Of a stretch of DNA of 42,475 bases, positions 30,739 to 38,521 are shown piece after piece. The DNA is taken from IMG/VR virus record IMGVR_UViG_3300031576_000127, positions 1 through 42,475 of that record, one strand, 5' to 3'. The DNA is from a virus. The translations under genes were made by a program, and so were the position numbers. A model generated the notes under the pieces. It was given only the letters and a program-made list of their open reading frames with translations, had not been told where the DNA came from and made no database searches. Within the stretch, counting starts at the first letter, position 1. Every line of letters starts with the position of its first letter.

Positions 30739-31718
30739 TGCTCGATTTCAGCCTCCAGCAGATCGATTGTCGCGTGTTCGTCTTGTCGGTGGCCCTCGGC
30801 CGCGACGGCGACATTCTGCGCGGCTTGGCGGTAGTAGCTCGGCTTGAGTTCGATTCCGACGCCTTTCCGCTTGGCGGTGATGGCTCCATAGACTTCGGAG
30901 CCCACCCCCATGAAGGGGGTCAGGACGACTTCACCTGGGTTTGACCAGAGCGTGATCACGCGGTCGATCACGTCGAGCTGCAGCGGGTGTACGTGTTTCT
31001 CGTCGTCCTGATCGCGTGCTGCCTTGAACGGAAGAACGCGCCCTATCCGCACGTCATCCCAGAAAGCCGAGGCGTACTGTCTCCAGATCCAATGCGAATA
31101 GCGGTTCTCGATCTGGTTGCCTTTCCACCCGCGGTAATGGATCACTTCAGCCGGCGGCCTGCGCTCGCCTGCGTACTCCAGAAGACCGACCGGATGGGCA
31201 ATCGGGATCTTGTTCTCGCCCTTGCGGCGGAACACGAGCAGGTAATCCGCGCTCGCCGCCGAGCAGCGGGAGGAATCATCGACGATCGTCTTGTGCGCCA
31301 AGTTCTTGGCCATCGTGCGATTGCGCACCCCGAGCGGCTCTTTCCAGACCGCATAGCGCGCGATGTAGCGCCAGCCCTCTTTCTCGTGCAGTCGGATGAT
31401 ATCTCCGGGAAAGTCGATCAGAGAATCCGTCCCGCTGTTCCCACTCGGCACGTCCATGCAGTGAACCGCGGTCATTCGGCCTGGATACGTCAGGCGGAAT
31501 AGATCGCGCACCACGAATCTATAATGCTCGAAGAACTGCTGGTAATCGCGGCAATTCGACAAGTCGCGCTCGCTTGAGCTGTAGTGGTATAGCCCGCCGA
31601 ATGGCGGGGAGTAGATCGATAGGTGAACTGATTCCTTCGGGAGTGAAGACATTACCTCGATACAATCTCCGAGATAGATCGCGTAACTGTCGGTGACTTT
31701 CTGCTCCGCTACAGCCAT
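30735..31718 (-). CDS. DNA adenine-N6 or cytosine-N4 methyltransferase, beta class
   Basis: The 327-residue enzyme has the catalytic motif IV SPPF at residues 37-40 near the N-terminus and the S-adenosylmethionine motif FMGVGS at about 269-274 near the C-terminus. That order defines the beta class. The target base cannot be told; SPP is frequent in N4-cytosine and also seen in N6-adenine enzymes. A motif-IV to motif-I span of about 230 residues implies a target-recognition insert. It is coupled to the SNF2 helicase gene by a 10-base overlap. Protection against host restriction is the usual purpose in phages. Confidence 0.85.
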   Translation of the reverse strand: MAVAEQKVTDSYAIYLGDCIEVMSSLPKESVHLSIYSPPFGGLYHYSSSERDLSNCRDYQQFFEHYRFVVRDLFRLTYPGRMTAVHCMDVPSGNSGTDSLIDFPGDIIRLHEKEGWRYIARYAVWKEPLGVRNRTMAKNLAHKTIVDDSSRCSAASADYLLVFRRKGENKIPIAHPVGLLEYAGERRPPAEVIHYRGWKGNQIENRYSHWIWRQYASAFWDDVRIGRVLPFKAARDQDDEKHVHPLQLDVIDRVITLWSNPGEVVLTPFMGVGSEVYGAITAKRKGVGIELKPSYYRQAAQNVAVAAEGHRQDEHATIDLLEAEIEQ

Positions 31719-33127
31719 GCCGGCACCTTCTCCAGTTTGTGGAATGTCCGCGTCTTGTCCACCTTCAGCGCGTCGTTCATATACTCAACGAGCGCAGAGA
31801 ACATCTGGTCCGCTGCGGTGGCTTTGTGTCGCAAGTTCTTCAGTACATTCTGCTCGCCCTCAGTCGTCACGATGTCAACGTGAACGGGCTTTGTCTGCCC
31901 GAACCGCCAACAGCGACGAACGCCTTGGTAGTACTGCTCAAACGAGTGCGAGGGGAAAAACGTGATGTGCGAGCAGTTCTGGAAATTGAGGCCCCACGCG
32001 CCAATCTTGGGCTTGGTGACAAGGATCTTCACTTCGCCGCGAGCGAAGGCGAGGAACATCTCCTCCTTGCGTTCGTCGGAGTCCGAGCCTTTGACTTGTT
32101 CGCTGCCGGTCATTCCCCCTAGCAGGTCGCCCTCGTCGTTCAGGTGGCACCAGACAATGGATTGGCCTTTGTGGCCGGATACCAAGTCCATGACCTTGAG
32201 GCAGCGGTCCACAATCGTGCGGCGGCGTTCGTCGCGTTGTTCTTTGAGGCCGACTGCCGGAAGGTTGAACAGCATTCCGTCAGCGGGCTTGTCCACTTGG
32301 ACTAGGTGCTCTTGCTCGGCCAGCGGCGGCAGGATGAACCGGCCGTCGTCGAAGCCGAGGTCGGACGGGCGGCGTATCGCGCGAGCCCACGAGCATACCC
32401 ACCGCCAGAACGGCGTCTCGGCATGGCCTTTAAAGCGCCACTTCGCGCGGTCGTCAAGTTTCTCGAAATTCATTCCGAAGTGCCGATAGACCATCGGCTT
32501 GATAGTGTTCTGATCGTTTTTGAAAAAGCGTGTGAGCATATCCGTATGCCCAAGCTCGCCAAGCGCCTCGCTGCTCGTCCCTAGTTCGATGTAGTCATTC
32601 GGCGCGGCGGTCGCCGTACAGAGCAGGCGATACGTAATCTTCCGCATGAACTCTGTCACCGCCTGTCGCGTCGCCCCATCAAAGGACTTGAGGATACTGC
32701 TCTCATCACACACCACCCCGGAGAAGTCCTCGGGATTGAGGTAGTGCAACCTCTGATAGTTGATGATGTTGATGCACTTCCGTACCTCGACCACATGGCC
32801 GATACGGTAAGCCTCGATGCCAAACTTCGTCGCTTCGGCTAAAGTCTGATGCGACACCGCGAGCGGAGTCAGAATCAGGACCGGCTTGTTGGTTTTGCGG
32901 ACGACATTTTCGGCCCATACAAGCTGCATCGGGGTTTTCCCGAGTCCGCAATCCGCGAAGATCGCCGCTCGGCCCTTGTGAATCGCCCATTCGACTAACG
33001 CGGCTTGGAAATCGAAGAGGAAGCCTGGCATCCATAAAGGTGGAAAACCGCTCTCGCTGCCCTCATGAATCTTGCGCGTCAGAAACTCGCTATAGCCAAC
33101 GCGTTCATGGAAATCAGGCATCGGCAT
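31709..33127 (-). CDS. SNF2-type DNA helicase/translocase
   Basis: The 472-residue protein shows superfamily 2 motifs. Q-type DFQAALVEWA lies near 39-48, motif I DCGLGKTP near 59-66, motif II DESS at 141-144, motif III TAT (CTATAAPND), and motifs V-VI at the end with WGLNFQNCSHITFF and YYQGVRRCWRFGQTKPVHV. The RFGQ form of motif VI is typical of SNF2 proteins, which move along double-stranded DNA without classic unwinding. It is the second of three tightly linked genes: DUF1064 nuclease, this helicase, methyltransferase. The start ATG at 33127 shares a base with the previous TGA. Confidence 0.88.
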   Translation of the reverse strand: MPMPDFHERVGYSEFLTRKIHEGSESGFPPLWMPGFLFDFQAALVEWAIHKGRAAIFADCGLGKTPMQLVWAENVVRKTNKPVLILTPLAVSHQTLAEATKFGIEAYRIGHVVEVRKCINIINYQRLHYLNPEDFSGVVCDESSILKSFDGATRQAVTEFMRKITYRLLCTATAAPNDYIELGTSSEALGELGHTDMLTRFFKNDQNTIKPMVYRHFGMNFEKLDDRAKWRFKGHAETPFWRWVCSWARAIRRPSDLGFDDGRFILPPLAEQEHLVQVDKPADGMLFNLPAVGLKEQRDERRRTIVDRCLKVMDLVSGHKGQSIVWCHLNDEGDLLGGMTGSEQVKGSDSDERKEEMFLAFARGEVKILVTKPKIGAWGLNFQNCSHITFFPSHSFEQYYQGVRRCWRFGQTKPVHVDIVTTEGEQNVLKNLRHKATAADQMFSALVEYMNDALKVDKTRTFHKLEKVPAWL

Positions 33128-33537
33128 CAAACTACTGTAACGGCCGTTCCGTGCAGCGCCTCGAACAACCGCGACTTAATGAGCCATAGCCCGTGCGCTG
33201 GCGTGCGCTCGTACGTGCGGCGATCGGCGTCGCACTTGAACCTCGGCTTTACGTCCTCGACGATCCGACGCGCGAACGGATCAGCGGCGATCCACGCAAA
33301 GTACATGAAGTCGGCTTCATAGGTCGCGATGACTCGGCCATTGAGGCACAAGTCGAAGCGCGGATGGTGCTCCAAGCTTGAGATTTCGCCGGCCTTTTCG
33401 AGGAGCTTGAGGTCGCTATAGCGCTTAGCCTCGCGCTTCGAGTCGAACATCCTGCCGTCGCTCCGAACCGTGACGTTGCGGAACTTCGAGCCGCGCGCCT
33501 TTAGCTTCCATTTGGCTGTGATCTTGCGAATCATCAT
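33127..33537 (-). CDS. DUF1064 nuclease-like protein
   Basis: The 136-residue protein has the DUF1064 plan: KFRNVTVRSDGRMFDSKREAKRY near residues 18-40, then a PRFDLCLNGRVIATYEADFMYF strand block and a VEDVKP motif. E36, D76 and E94-x2-K97 (or D95-x-K97) form a PD-(D/E)XK-like set, so endonuclease activity is probable. Family members are discussed as Holliday-junction-type or structure-specific nucleases. Its TGA shares a base with the helicase ATG, so the two may act together on DNA. Confidence 0.8.
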   Translation of the reverse strand: MMIRKITAKWKLKARGSKFRNVTVRSDGRMFDSKREAKRYSDLKLLEKAGEISSLEHHPRFDLCLNGRVIATYEADFMYFAWIAADPFARRIVEDVKPRFKCDADRRTYERTPAHGLWLIKSRLFEALHGTAVTVV

Positions 33538-34565
33538 GCGCCTCGCGTCGCCCGGAAAGCCGCCAACACATGCGCGGCGCGATTGATGATCGTCACCTGC
33601 TCGCTCCCGGCGAAGAGGAGCCCGATGAGCCGGTTGTGCTCATCCAGCACCGCGCTCCCGCTATCGCCGCCGGCGCTGAAGCCGGCCGGGCCGATCAGCA
33701 GCTGATCGGTGAACACCGCCACCTGCCCGAGCCCGTACTGCACCTGCACCGTCGCGTCGATCCCTGTGACCTCGCCGCGGGTGATGCCGGTCGTCCTGCC
33801 GGCCTTCACGACGCGCATCCCGAGAGCCGCATCGGCGGTGCCGTTGATCGGGCCAAGACCGAGGATGTGATCTGCGACGTACTCGGGTGCTAATGGCAGC
33901 GCAATGGCGGCATCAACCAAGTTCTCGGCGACCCGCGGACGTACCGCCTGGTAGCGCGTGATGCTTCCGATCAGGCGGCAGCCGAGGTTCAGCATCCCGA
34001 TCACAGCCGCGGCGAACCGGCAATCGCTCGGGTCGCTGCCGAGGAAGTTGATGTGCACGTAGTCAAGCAGCGCCGCGATGGTGTCGCCGCGCACCACGCC
34101 GCCGTCATGCGGGCCAGGTTGCAGGATCGGATCGCCGATCTCGGCCATGTTGGAGTTGGCTAGAACGTGTGCGTTTGAGAGAATGACGCGCTCGCCGTTG
34201 TCGCTGGTGAGCAGACAGGCTAACGTTCCGGCGGTTATGTCCCGATGCCCGATCGAAACTCCGCCGGGTGCGGGACGATGGCGCTTGATCGGCCCCGCAG
34301 GCTGGGGGGCGAATGCGAGCGCGCGGATCACGCCCGTCTCCTGCACGTCCGTCAGCACACCGTCGATCATGCGCGGGATGAGATCCTTCGCCGCGAGCGC
34401 ACTCATCGGGAGCTTGCGAGACACATCGCACACGATGCAGCACGTGCGCATCGTCTTGCCAGCCGTCCACTTGTAGCCGATGTGCGTGCCGATGACGTTC
34501 GCGCGAGCTTCCAGCGCGGGCCGGTGGATCGCGAGGATGCGGCGGAGTTTACTATTGCTGGTCAT
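33534..34565 (-). CDS. Trypsin-like serine protease (Nal1-type), 343 aa
   Basis: The protein has a chymotrypsin-type catalytic triad: H133 in LSNAHVLANSN, D218 in NLVDAAIALPL and S302 in FSAGGDSGSAVL. The second half of the substrate pocket (RLIGLLFAGS) follows as expected. This resembles bacterial trypsin-like proteins with the SNAHVLA and GDSGSA signatures. There is no signal peptide: the first 110 residues are a separate region with a CC-x2-C cluster (41-46), possibly a binding or regulatory domain. A cytoplasmic trypsin-like protease is unusual in this kind of phage genome. Its TGA overlaps the DUF1064 ATG. Confidence 0.85.
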   Translation of the reverse strand: MTSNSKLRRILAIHRPALEARANVIGTHIGYKWTAGKTMRTCCIVCDVSRKLPMSALAAKDLIPRMIDGVLTDVQETGVIRALAFAPQPAGPIKRHRPAPGGVSIGHRDITAGTLACLLTSDNGERVILSNAHVLANSNMAEIGDPILQPGPHDGGVVRGDTIAALLDYVHINFLGSDPSDCRFAAAVIGMLNLGCRLIGSITRYQAVRPRVAENLVDAAIALPLAPEYVADHILGLGPINGTADAALGMRVVKAGRTTGITRGEVTGIDATVQVQYGLGQVAVFTDQLLIGPAGFSAGGDSGSAVLDEHNRLIGLLFAGSEQVTIINRAAHVLAAFRATRGA

Positions 34566-34574
34566 GGTTTCTTC

Positions 34575-34979
34575 CTAAAGTGCTCGGCCGACCGAAAGAT
34601 TCAACACGGCTCCGTGCCAAGTCGGCCCGCCCCCGAAGTAGATGCGCCAGTCCTTGTCGAGCGAGATCCGCGCGAGACCAATCCCGCCCGGCACCAGCGC
34701 GGGACCGTAGCCGGTGGCCACCCCCCCGACGACGCCGAGCTCGAGCCGGCCCCAAGTGGCGAGCGGCAAGTGGTAGGCAGCGTACACGCTCGCCTTGCGC
34801 TGCGAGTTCCGGTAAGCGCCGACCGCGAAGCCGCTGTCACTGAGATAGCCGAGGCCGATCGTCGCGTTGTTCTCGCTACGGTCCGGGATGTGGAGCGAGG
34901 GACCGTGCAGTAGAAGGTCGCCGGCCTGAGCTGCTGAGGAGAACAGCAAGAGGCCAAGAACAACAATGAGGATTTTCAT
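34575..34979 (-). CDS. Exported beta-barrel-like protein, 134 aa
   Basis: The N-terminus is a clear Sec signal (MKILIVVLGLLLFSSAAQAG), with cleavage after AQA predicted. The mature part alternates hydrophobic and polar residues in strands: ATIGLGYLSD, GFAVGAYRN, ASVYAAYHL, RLELGVVGGVATG, DWRIYFGGGPTW, and a final strand ending in Leu (VLNLSVGRAL). That looks like a small eight-strand outer-membrane barrel or a periplasmic barrel. A role in altering the host surface, such as superinfection exclusion, is inferred. The GGAGGAAAGAAG site upstream would give good translation. Confidence 0.7.
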   Translation of the reverse strand: MKILIVVLGLLLFSSAAQAGDLLLHGPSLHIPDRSENNATIGLGYLSDSGFAVGAYRNSQRKASVYAAYHLPLATWGRLELGVVGGVATGYGPALVPGGIGLARISLDKDWRIYFGGGPTWHGAVLNLSVGRAL

Positions 34980-35356
34980 CTTCTTTCCTCCGGTGCGGTT
35001 GGCAGTAGCATCCAGTGTGTCACGTCTATCCACGTTGGGACAGTGTTGGACGGTGATCCGTCACCTCGTGGGTATGTGAAAAACGGCGCATGCATCCCGG
35101 CGCAGATGCGTCCCTCGAATTGGGAGCCATCATGGTTGCAACACCATACATTCTGGTGTCGTGGTGGAAATTCCTCCTTTACACTTATCCACTTCTGCTC
35201 TGCTGTTGGCTCGTCATTTGCAACGAGTGCCTTAAGCACTCCCAGCCGCAAAGCTACTCCGTCAGCGCCATACATAATGGCACTGTCATCCCGATAGTAG
35301 GGCTGGATCGAAGCTAGAAACGCGCGTACCTGCTCTAAGGCCTCGGTTTTGGTCAT
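34976..35356 (-). CDS. DUF551 domain protein, 126 aa
   Basis: The product has an N-terminal helical part with ALEQVRAFLASIQPYYRDD, then the DUF551 pattern: KWISVKEEFPPRHQNVWCC near residues 69-87, and PTWIDVTHWMLLPTAPEER at the end. DUF551 proteins are common in phage accessory operons and their role is unknown. Composition is clearly less GC-rich than the adjoining genes, so a transferred segment is likely. An AGGAG ribosome binding site precedes the ATG at 35356. The stop overlaps the next ATG by four bases. Confidence 0.75.
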   Translation of the reverse strand: MTKTEALEQVRAFLASIQPYYRDDSAIMYGADGVALRLGVLKALVANDEPTAEQKWISVKEEFPPRHQNVWCCNHDGSQFEGRICAGMHAPFFTYPRGDGSPSNTVPTWIDVTHWMLLPTAPEERR

Positions 35357-35381
35357 CGTTGCTCCTGTCGTGATTGCTTCG

Positions 35382-36044
35382 TTAACCGCCCTTGGCAATG
35401 AATGAACGCCATGCGCGCCGACGCTTGGACACCAGAAACTCTTCGTGTGTCAACTTTCCTTTTCTGATGTTGCAGCGCGGGCACGTTAAGTGCAGGTTTG
35501 CCTGGGCATTTATCCCGCCGCGAGAAACGGGCTGCTTGTGATCGATGTGGAATCTACCACTTAACAATTCGCCGCAGTACGCGCAACGACCTTCTTGGCT
35601 GCAATTCATCCGCTGAATGTCCCACTTGTCGGGGCCAACGCCACCGGCACGACGTCGCTGATGCGCCAAGTGATTCGCTTCTCGCTTTTTCTGTGCCTTC
35701 TCCTCCGGTGTGAGGCGGTATGCTGCTCGGTATGGCCGACGCTGCGCGGGTGGAATGCCGCGCCTTTCAGCAAAGTACACCGCATTGCATGGCTTGCAAT
35801 AAGATTGTGGCTTGCCGCGCTTGCCACGGACAAAATCGGCAACCGGTTTCCATTCTCGACATCTCGCGCATTTTGCCGTCCCATCGGCTTCGTTCACTCG
35901 CACCGCCCTTCTGGCGGCGTCTCTGCAATCGAAACTGCAATACTTGTGCCCGAGATTGCTCGGATGTCGATAGATCGGCTTACCACACTTTGCACAAGGG
36001 ACGAGTTGGCCATTTGGTGGCCGACCGCGTTTGGCATTAGGCAT
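35382..36044 (-). CDS. HNH endonuclease with multiple zinc fingers, 220 aa
   Basis: The first 110 residues hold two zinc-binding sets: CAKCG with YCSFDC near 17-41, and CARC with YCKPC near 58-86. A basic linker of RRPYRAAYRL and KKREANHLAHQ leads to the HNH part: CAYCG, HIDHKQPVSRGG, NLHLTCPRCN. The layout resembles free-standing HNH endonucleases that behave as homing elements. The region is less GC-rich than neighbours. It lies against the truncated Ref-like reading frame, whose last codons overlap its start. Homing insertion is a likely explanation. Confidence 0.85.
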   Translation of the reverse strand: MPNAKRGRPPNGQLVPCAKCGKPIYRHPSNLGHKYCSFDCRDAARRAVRVNEADGTAKCARCREWKPVADFVRGKRGKPQSYCKPCNAVYFAERRGIPPAQRRPYRAAYRLTPEEKAQKKREANHLAHQRRRAGGVGPDKWDIQRMNCSQEGRCAYCGELLSGRFHIDHKQPVSRGGINAQANLHLTCPRCNIRKGKLTHEEFLVSKRRRAWRSFIAKGG

Positions 36045-36216
36045 GGAAATCGCTCGCCCGCTGTGCTGCTCCCTGGCCCTCGCGTAGGTGATGCAGCTCC
36101 ACGCGGCCAGCACATTCAGCTCCCCATCCTAGCCGCCCGGCGATACAGCCCAGGGCCGCTACGCGGTCTTTCCAGAGACTTGCGGCGGTATATGGTGTCA
36201 CCCGAACCCAGCTCAT
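36037..36216 (-). pseudogene. N-terminal remnant of a Ref-type RecA-dependent nuclease, 59 aa
   Basis: The frame starts MSWVRVTPYTAASLWKDRV and contains RVELHHLREGQGAAQRASDF, which strongly recalls the HH-x-REGQG-x-AQRAS motif of Ref, a RecA-dependent HNH nuclease of phage P1. The family protein continues after ASHF with zinc and HNH residues, but here it stops five codons or fewer later, where the HNH gene at 36044 starts. The first Cys pair also reads CIAG rather than C-x2-C. I read it as a remnant broken by insertion of the HNH gene. Confidence 0.6.
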
Positions 36217-36281
36217 CCTAGTGGTCCCCGCAGATGGTCGCGCAGCGCACGTCGCATCACCTCGACGTAGTCTTGTGGAAA

Positions 36282-36476
36282 CTACGGTAGCAACCCATAG
36301 CGCCATGCGCAGGTCACCGCGCCGAACACGATCGCGAGTACGACCGCAATCCCGGGCGCATTGAGTCGGCACCAGAGCTGCCAACGCGGCGTCACCGTGA
36401 ACATCTCCTCGGCGAGGCGGTCCTGCACCTTGCGCTCGGCGCGCATGGATTCGGCGCAGTCGCGAAGGTCAGGCAT
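36282..36476 (-). CDS. Small single-span membrane protein, 64 aa
   Basis: The N-terminal half is charged and helical (CAESMRAERKVQDRLAEEMF), and a span is seen at about residues 41-60 (GIAVVLAIVFGAVTCAWRY). It overlaps the preceding gene by eight bases (ATGCCTGA), which supports translation. No family recognised. The product may act at the inner membrane on host functions during early infection. Confidence 0.55.
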   Translation of the reverse strand: MPDLRDCAESMRAERKVQDRLAEEMFTVTPRWQLWCRLNAPGIAVVLAIVFGAVTCAWRYGLLP

Positions 36477-36813
36477 GGAGTCCAGCCTCCTCAACAATCC
36501 AACCGTACCCGGTCTCACGCAGGCGCTCGGCCAGCTTGGCGCGCCGGTTGCGCCGGTTCAGACGCGCGATGATCACTGCAACCAGCGCTTCCATGGACGA
36601 GTCGTCCACTGACGGAGCGTCCCGCAGCAGCGCGTAACCGCTATCGTAATGGTCTGCGCACCATCTGCCGTTTTCATGCCGCACACAAATGCGGAAGCGG
36701 TGCCAGCGCCCAGGGAGTTGGCAAGCGAAACCGGAGACCATGCGTGGCGGGCCGGCGAAACAGCCGAAAGACTGATCGATCTGGTATCGCAGGAGCTCGT
36801 AGCGGATTTGCAT
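36469..36813 (-). CDS. Hypothetical early protein, 114 aa
   Basis: The product starts MQIRYELLRYQIDQSFGCF, a beta-hairpin-like start, with a WHRFRICVRHENGRWCADH block in the middle containing two Cys and three His. It ends in a helical, basic region (LNRRNRRAKLAERLRE). A zinc or nucleic-acid-binding role is conceivable. Its ATG shares a base with the TGA of the 49-residue gene upstream (TGATG). Not recognised. Confidence 0.55.
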   Translation of the reverse strand: MQIRYELLRYQIDQSFGCFAGPPRMVSGFACQLPGRWHRFRICVRHENGRWCADHYDSGYALLRDAPSVDDSSMEALVAVIIARLNRRNRRAKLAERLRETGYGWIVEEAGLHA

Positions 36814-36962
36814 CACCGCCCTCCTCTTACCCACGTCGGGAACCGCCGTATCATCCGGTCGGTAATCTTACGCTGGCGCTCGCGATCGAGTCTCGTCCTG
36901 ACATGCCGGTCAGGATGCCGCGCGCGGTAGCGGGAATAGATTTGACGGCGGGTGAGATTCAT
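36813..36962 (-). CDS. Small basic protein, 49 aa
   Basis: This short frame reads MNLTRRQIYSRYRARHPDRH and ends in MIRRFPTWVRGGR. Nearly half the residues are Arg, Lys or His, so nucleic-acid binding is likely. It begins directly after the stop of the annealing-protein gene (TAGATG), and its TGA shares a base with the next ATG, so the reading frame is closed and coupled on both sides. No family is known to me. Confidence 0.6.
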   Translation of the reverse strand: MNLTRRQIYSRYRARHPDRHVRTRLDRERQRKITDRMIRRFPTWVRGGR

Positions 36963-38069
36963 CTAACCGCGAACGTTCCTGAGCCGCCGCACGATCGCTC
37001 GCGCATAAGCCTCGTCCGCGCGCACCTTCTCCGGGGCCGAGGCCGAGAGGTCGCCGACCTCCCTCTTCGATGTGGCTTCGTCGAGCCGCGCGATCTCGTC
37101 GGCGAGGACCTGCGCGAACGATGGACCGGGCGGTGCTATGGGAGCGGACGTAGACGCGACGCCCCCGGTGAAGGGTTCGGTAGCGAGTGGTCTCTGCGCG
37201 CCGCCGGAAGATTCTGGTGCAGCCTGGGGGGACTTCTCTTCGATCTTCTTCAGCGCCTCGTCTTGGGCGTCCGCCGCAGCCCGAAGGCCGGCCGTGCCCG
37301 TGTGCGGTTCCTCCGCCGGCGCCGCTACCTCGAACCAATCACGCGCCGTGCTCATGCCGTCCCGGATCGAGTTGTAGATCCGTCCCAGGCGCATCAGGAG
37401 CCCGGCGCTGATCGCCTCGAGGTTCCGCCCGATCCGGGCCTCGATCATCTCCTTGGTGACGCCCATCGGGGCGAACTTCTCGAGCATCGCGGCGAGCCGC
37501 TCCGGCGTCGGCTCCGCCTTGCCGGCGAGCGTCCGTTCGCACTGCGCGACGGCCTCCTCCTGGATCTCCTGAGGGATCACGGCCATCAAGCAGGCGCGTT
37601 TCCGCCGCGCCGCCATGTTGGCCGTCACCTCGTAGATGTCGCGCTCGTCCGTGACCGCGTAGCCGCCTTTCTTCGTGTCGCGCCAGTGCCGGACCTGGAA
37701 CGTCTTGCTATCCTGGACATTACGCTCGAGATCCCAGGCGAAGGCGAGACATTCGCTGACCCCGTCCCGGCGCGAAAGCTCCTTCACGCCGCAGTAGAGG
37801 TTCCCGAGCTCCTGGGCCATCACCTCGGCGAGCCGGATGCTCGGTCCGACGACGTTCTCCCCGCCACGGTTGTACTCGTAGACCCCGTCATCGGCCACGC
37901 GCGCCTTCGTGCAGCGTTCGAGGATCCGCACCTTCGCCGCCTCGACGTCCCGAGGGAAGCGGGCGGCCATCAGCATGGCGGCCTGTACCTCGGCGACCGC
38001 GCGCTGCTGCTCGACCTCGACGACCGCGGTGCTCGCCGTGGCGATCTTCTGCAGTTCGGTCGTGCTCAC
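36963..38069 (-). CDS. Putative single-strand annealing recombination protein, 368 aa
   Basis: The product reads AMLMAARFPRDVEAAKVRILERCT near residues 31-55, then VYEYNRGGENVVGPSIRLAEVMAQELGN, and YEVTANMAARRKRACLMAVIP near 145-166. I recall this sequence pattern from conserved phage proteins next to YqaJ-type exonucleases, in the place where RecT-like annealing proteins sit. An annealing role is inferred from this pairing, not shown. The last 130 residues are Ala/Pro-rich and disordered before a final helix. The GTG start at 38069 has GGAGGA upstream. Confidence 0.65.
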   Translation of the reverse strand: MSTTELQKIATASTAVVEVEQQRAVAEVQAAMLMAARFPRDVEAAKVRILERCTKARVADDGVYEYNRGGENVVGPSIRLAEVMAQELGNLYCGVKELSRRDGVSECLAFAWDLERNVQDSKTFQVRHWRDTKKGGYAVTDERDIYEVTANMAARRKRACLMAVIPQEIQEEAVAQCERTLAGKAEPTPERLAAMLEKFAPMGVTKEMIEARIGRNLEAISAGLLMRLGRIYNSIRDGMSTARDWFEVAAPAEEPHTGTAGLRAAADAQDEALKKIEEKSPQAAPESSGGAQRPLATEPFTGGVASTSAPIAPPGPSFAQVLADEIARLDEATSKREVGDLSASAPEKVRADEAYARAIVRRLRNVRG

Positions 38070-38521
38070 GTCTCCTCCTTGGCGTTTACCGGCTCCCAAT
38101 ACGCGCGGAACTGCGCGAGGAAATACGCGCGCCGAGCCGCGAGATCGGTGGTCTCATCGCGCTTCCTCTGGATCTCGCGGTCCATCTTCGCGAGGATATC
38201 CGCCTTGTTCACGTCGAGCTGATCGTCGTCGATCGCCTTGATGATCTCGACGTCCTTGGTCTGTGCGTTGAAATAGACGAACTGGACGCCGACGTTATGC
38301 CAGTCGGTCTGGAGGTACGCGACGATCACGGTCGGGAGCTTCTCGAACGGCTCGAACCCGACGACCGTACCGGCGTAAACTTTGTGACTCTTGTCCGTGT
38401 AGCCCTCCGTTCGAAGTACTTTCACGCGATCGCCGATGCGGATCTCCTCGATCCTCCGAGCGTGGCGCAGATCGACCTCAAGCTTAACGCCGTTCACTTC
38501 GATGATGGTTCGTTCGCTCAT
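38066..38521 (-). CDS. Conserved early protein, 151 aa (KOW/SH3-like barrel plus helix)
   Basis: The first 80 residues form an all-beta small barrel: TIIEVNGVKLEVDLRH, IRIGDRVKVLRTEG, KVYAGTVVGFEPFEKLPTVIVAYL. The middle (VEIIKAIDDDQLDVNKADILAKMDREI) and end are helical with charged heptads. The pattern IGDRV-KVL followed by G-x-V-V-G is like KOW or SH3-type nucleic-acid-binding folds. It lies between the exonuclease and the annealing-type gene with four-base overlaps on both sides, so it should be a recombination accessory. The ATG at 38521 was chosen because the conserved barrel begins there. Confidence 0.65.
   Translation of the reverse strand: MSERTIIEVNGVKLEVDLRHARRIEEIRIGDRVKVLRTEGYTDKSHKVYAGTVVGFEPFEKLPTVIVAYLQTDWHNVGVQFVYFNAQTKDVEIIKAIDDDQLDVNKADILAKMDREIQRKRDETTDLAARRAYFLAQFRAYWEPVNAKEET

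Noticed and set aside
36744-38222. Long plus-strand open frame opposite the annealing-type gene
   Set aside because: Composition is Arg/His/Pro-rich without motifs. The minus-strand frames here are coupled and contain recognisable sequence.
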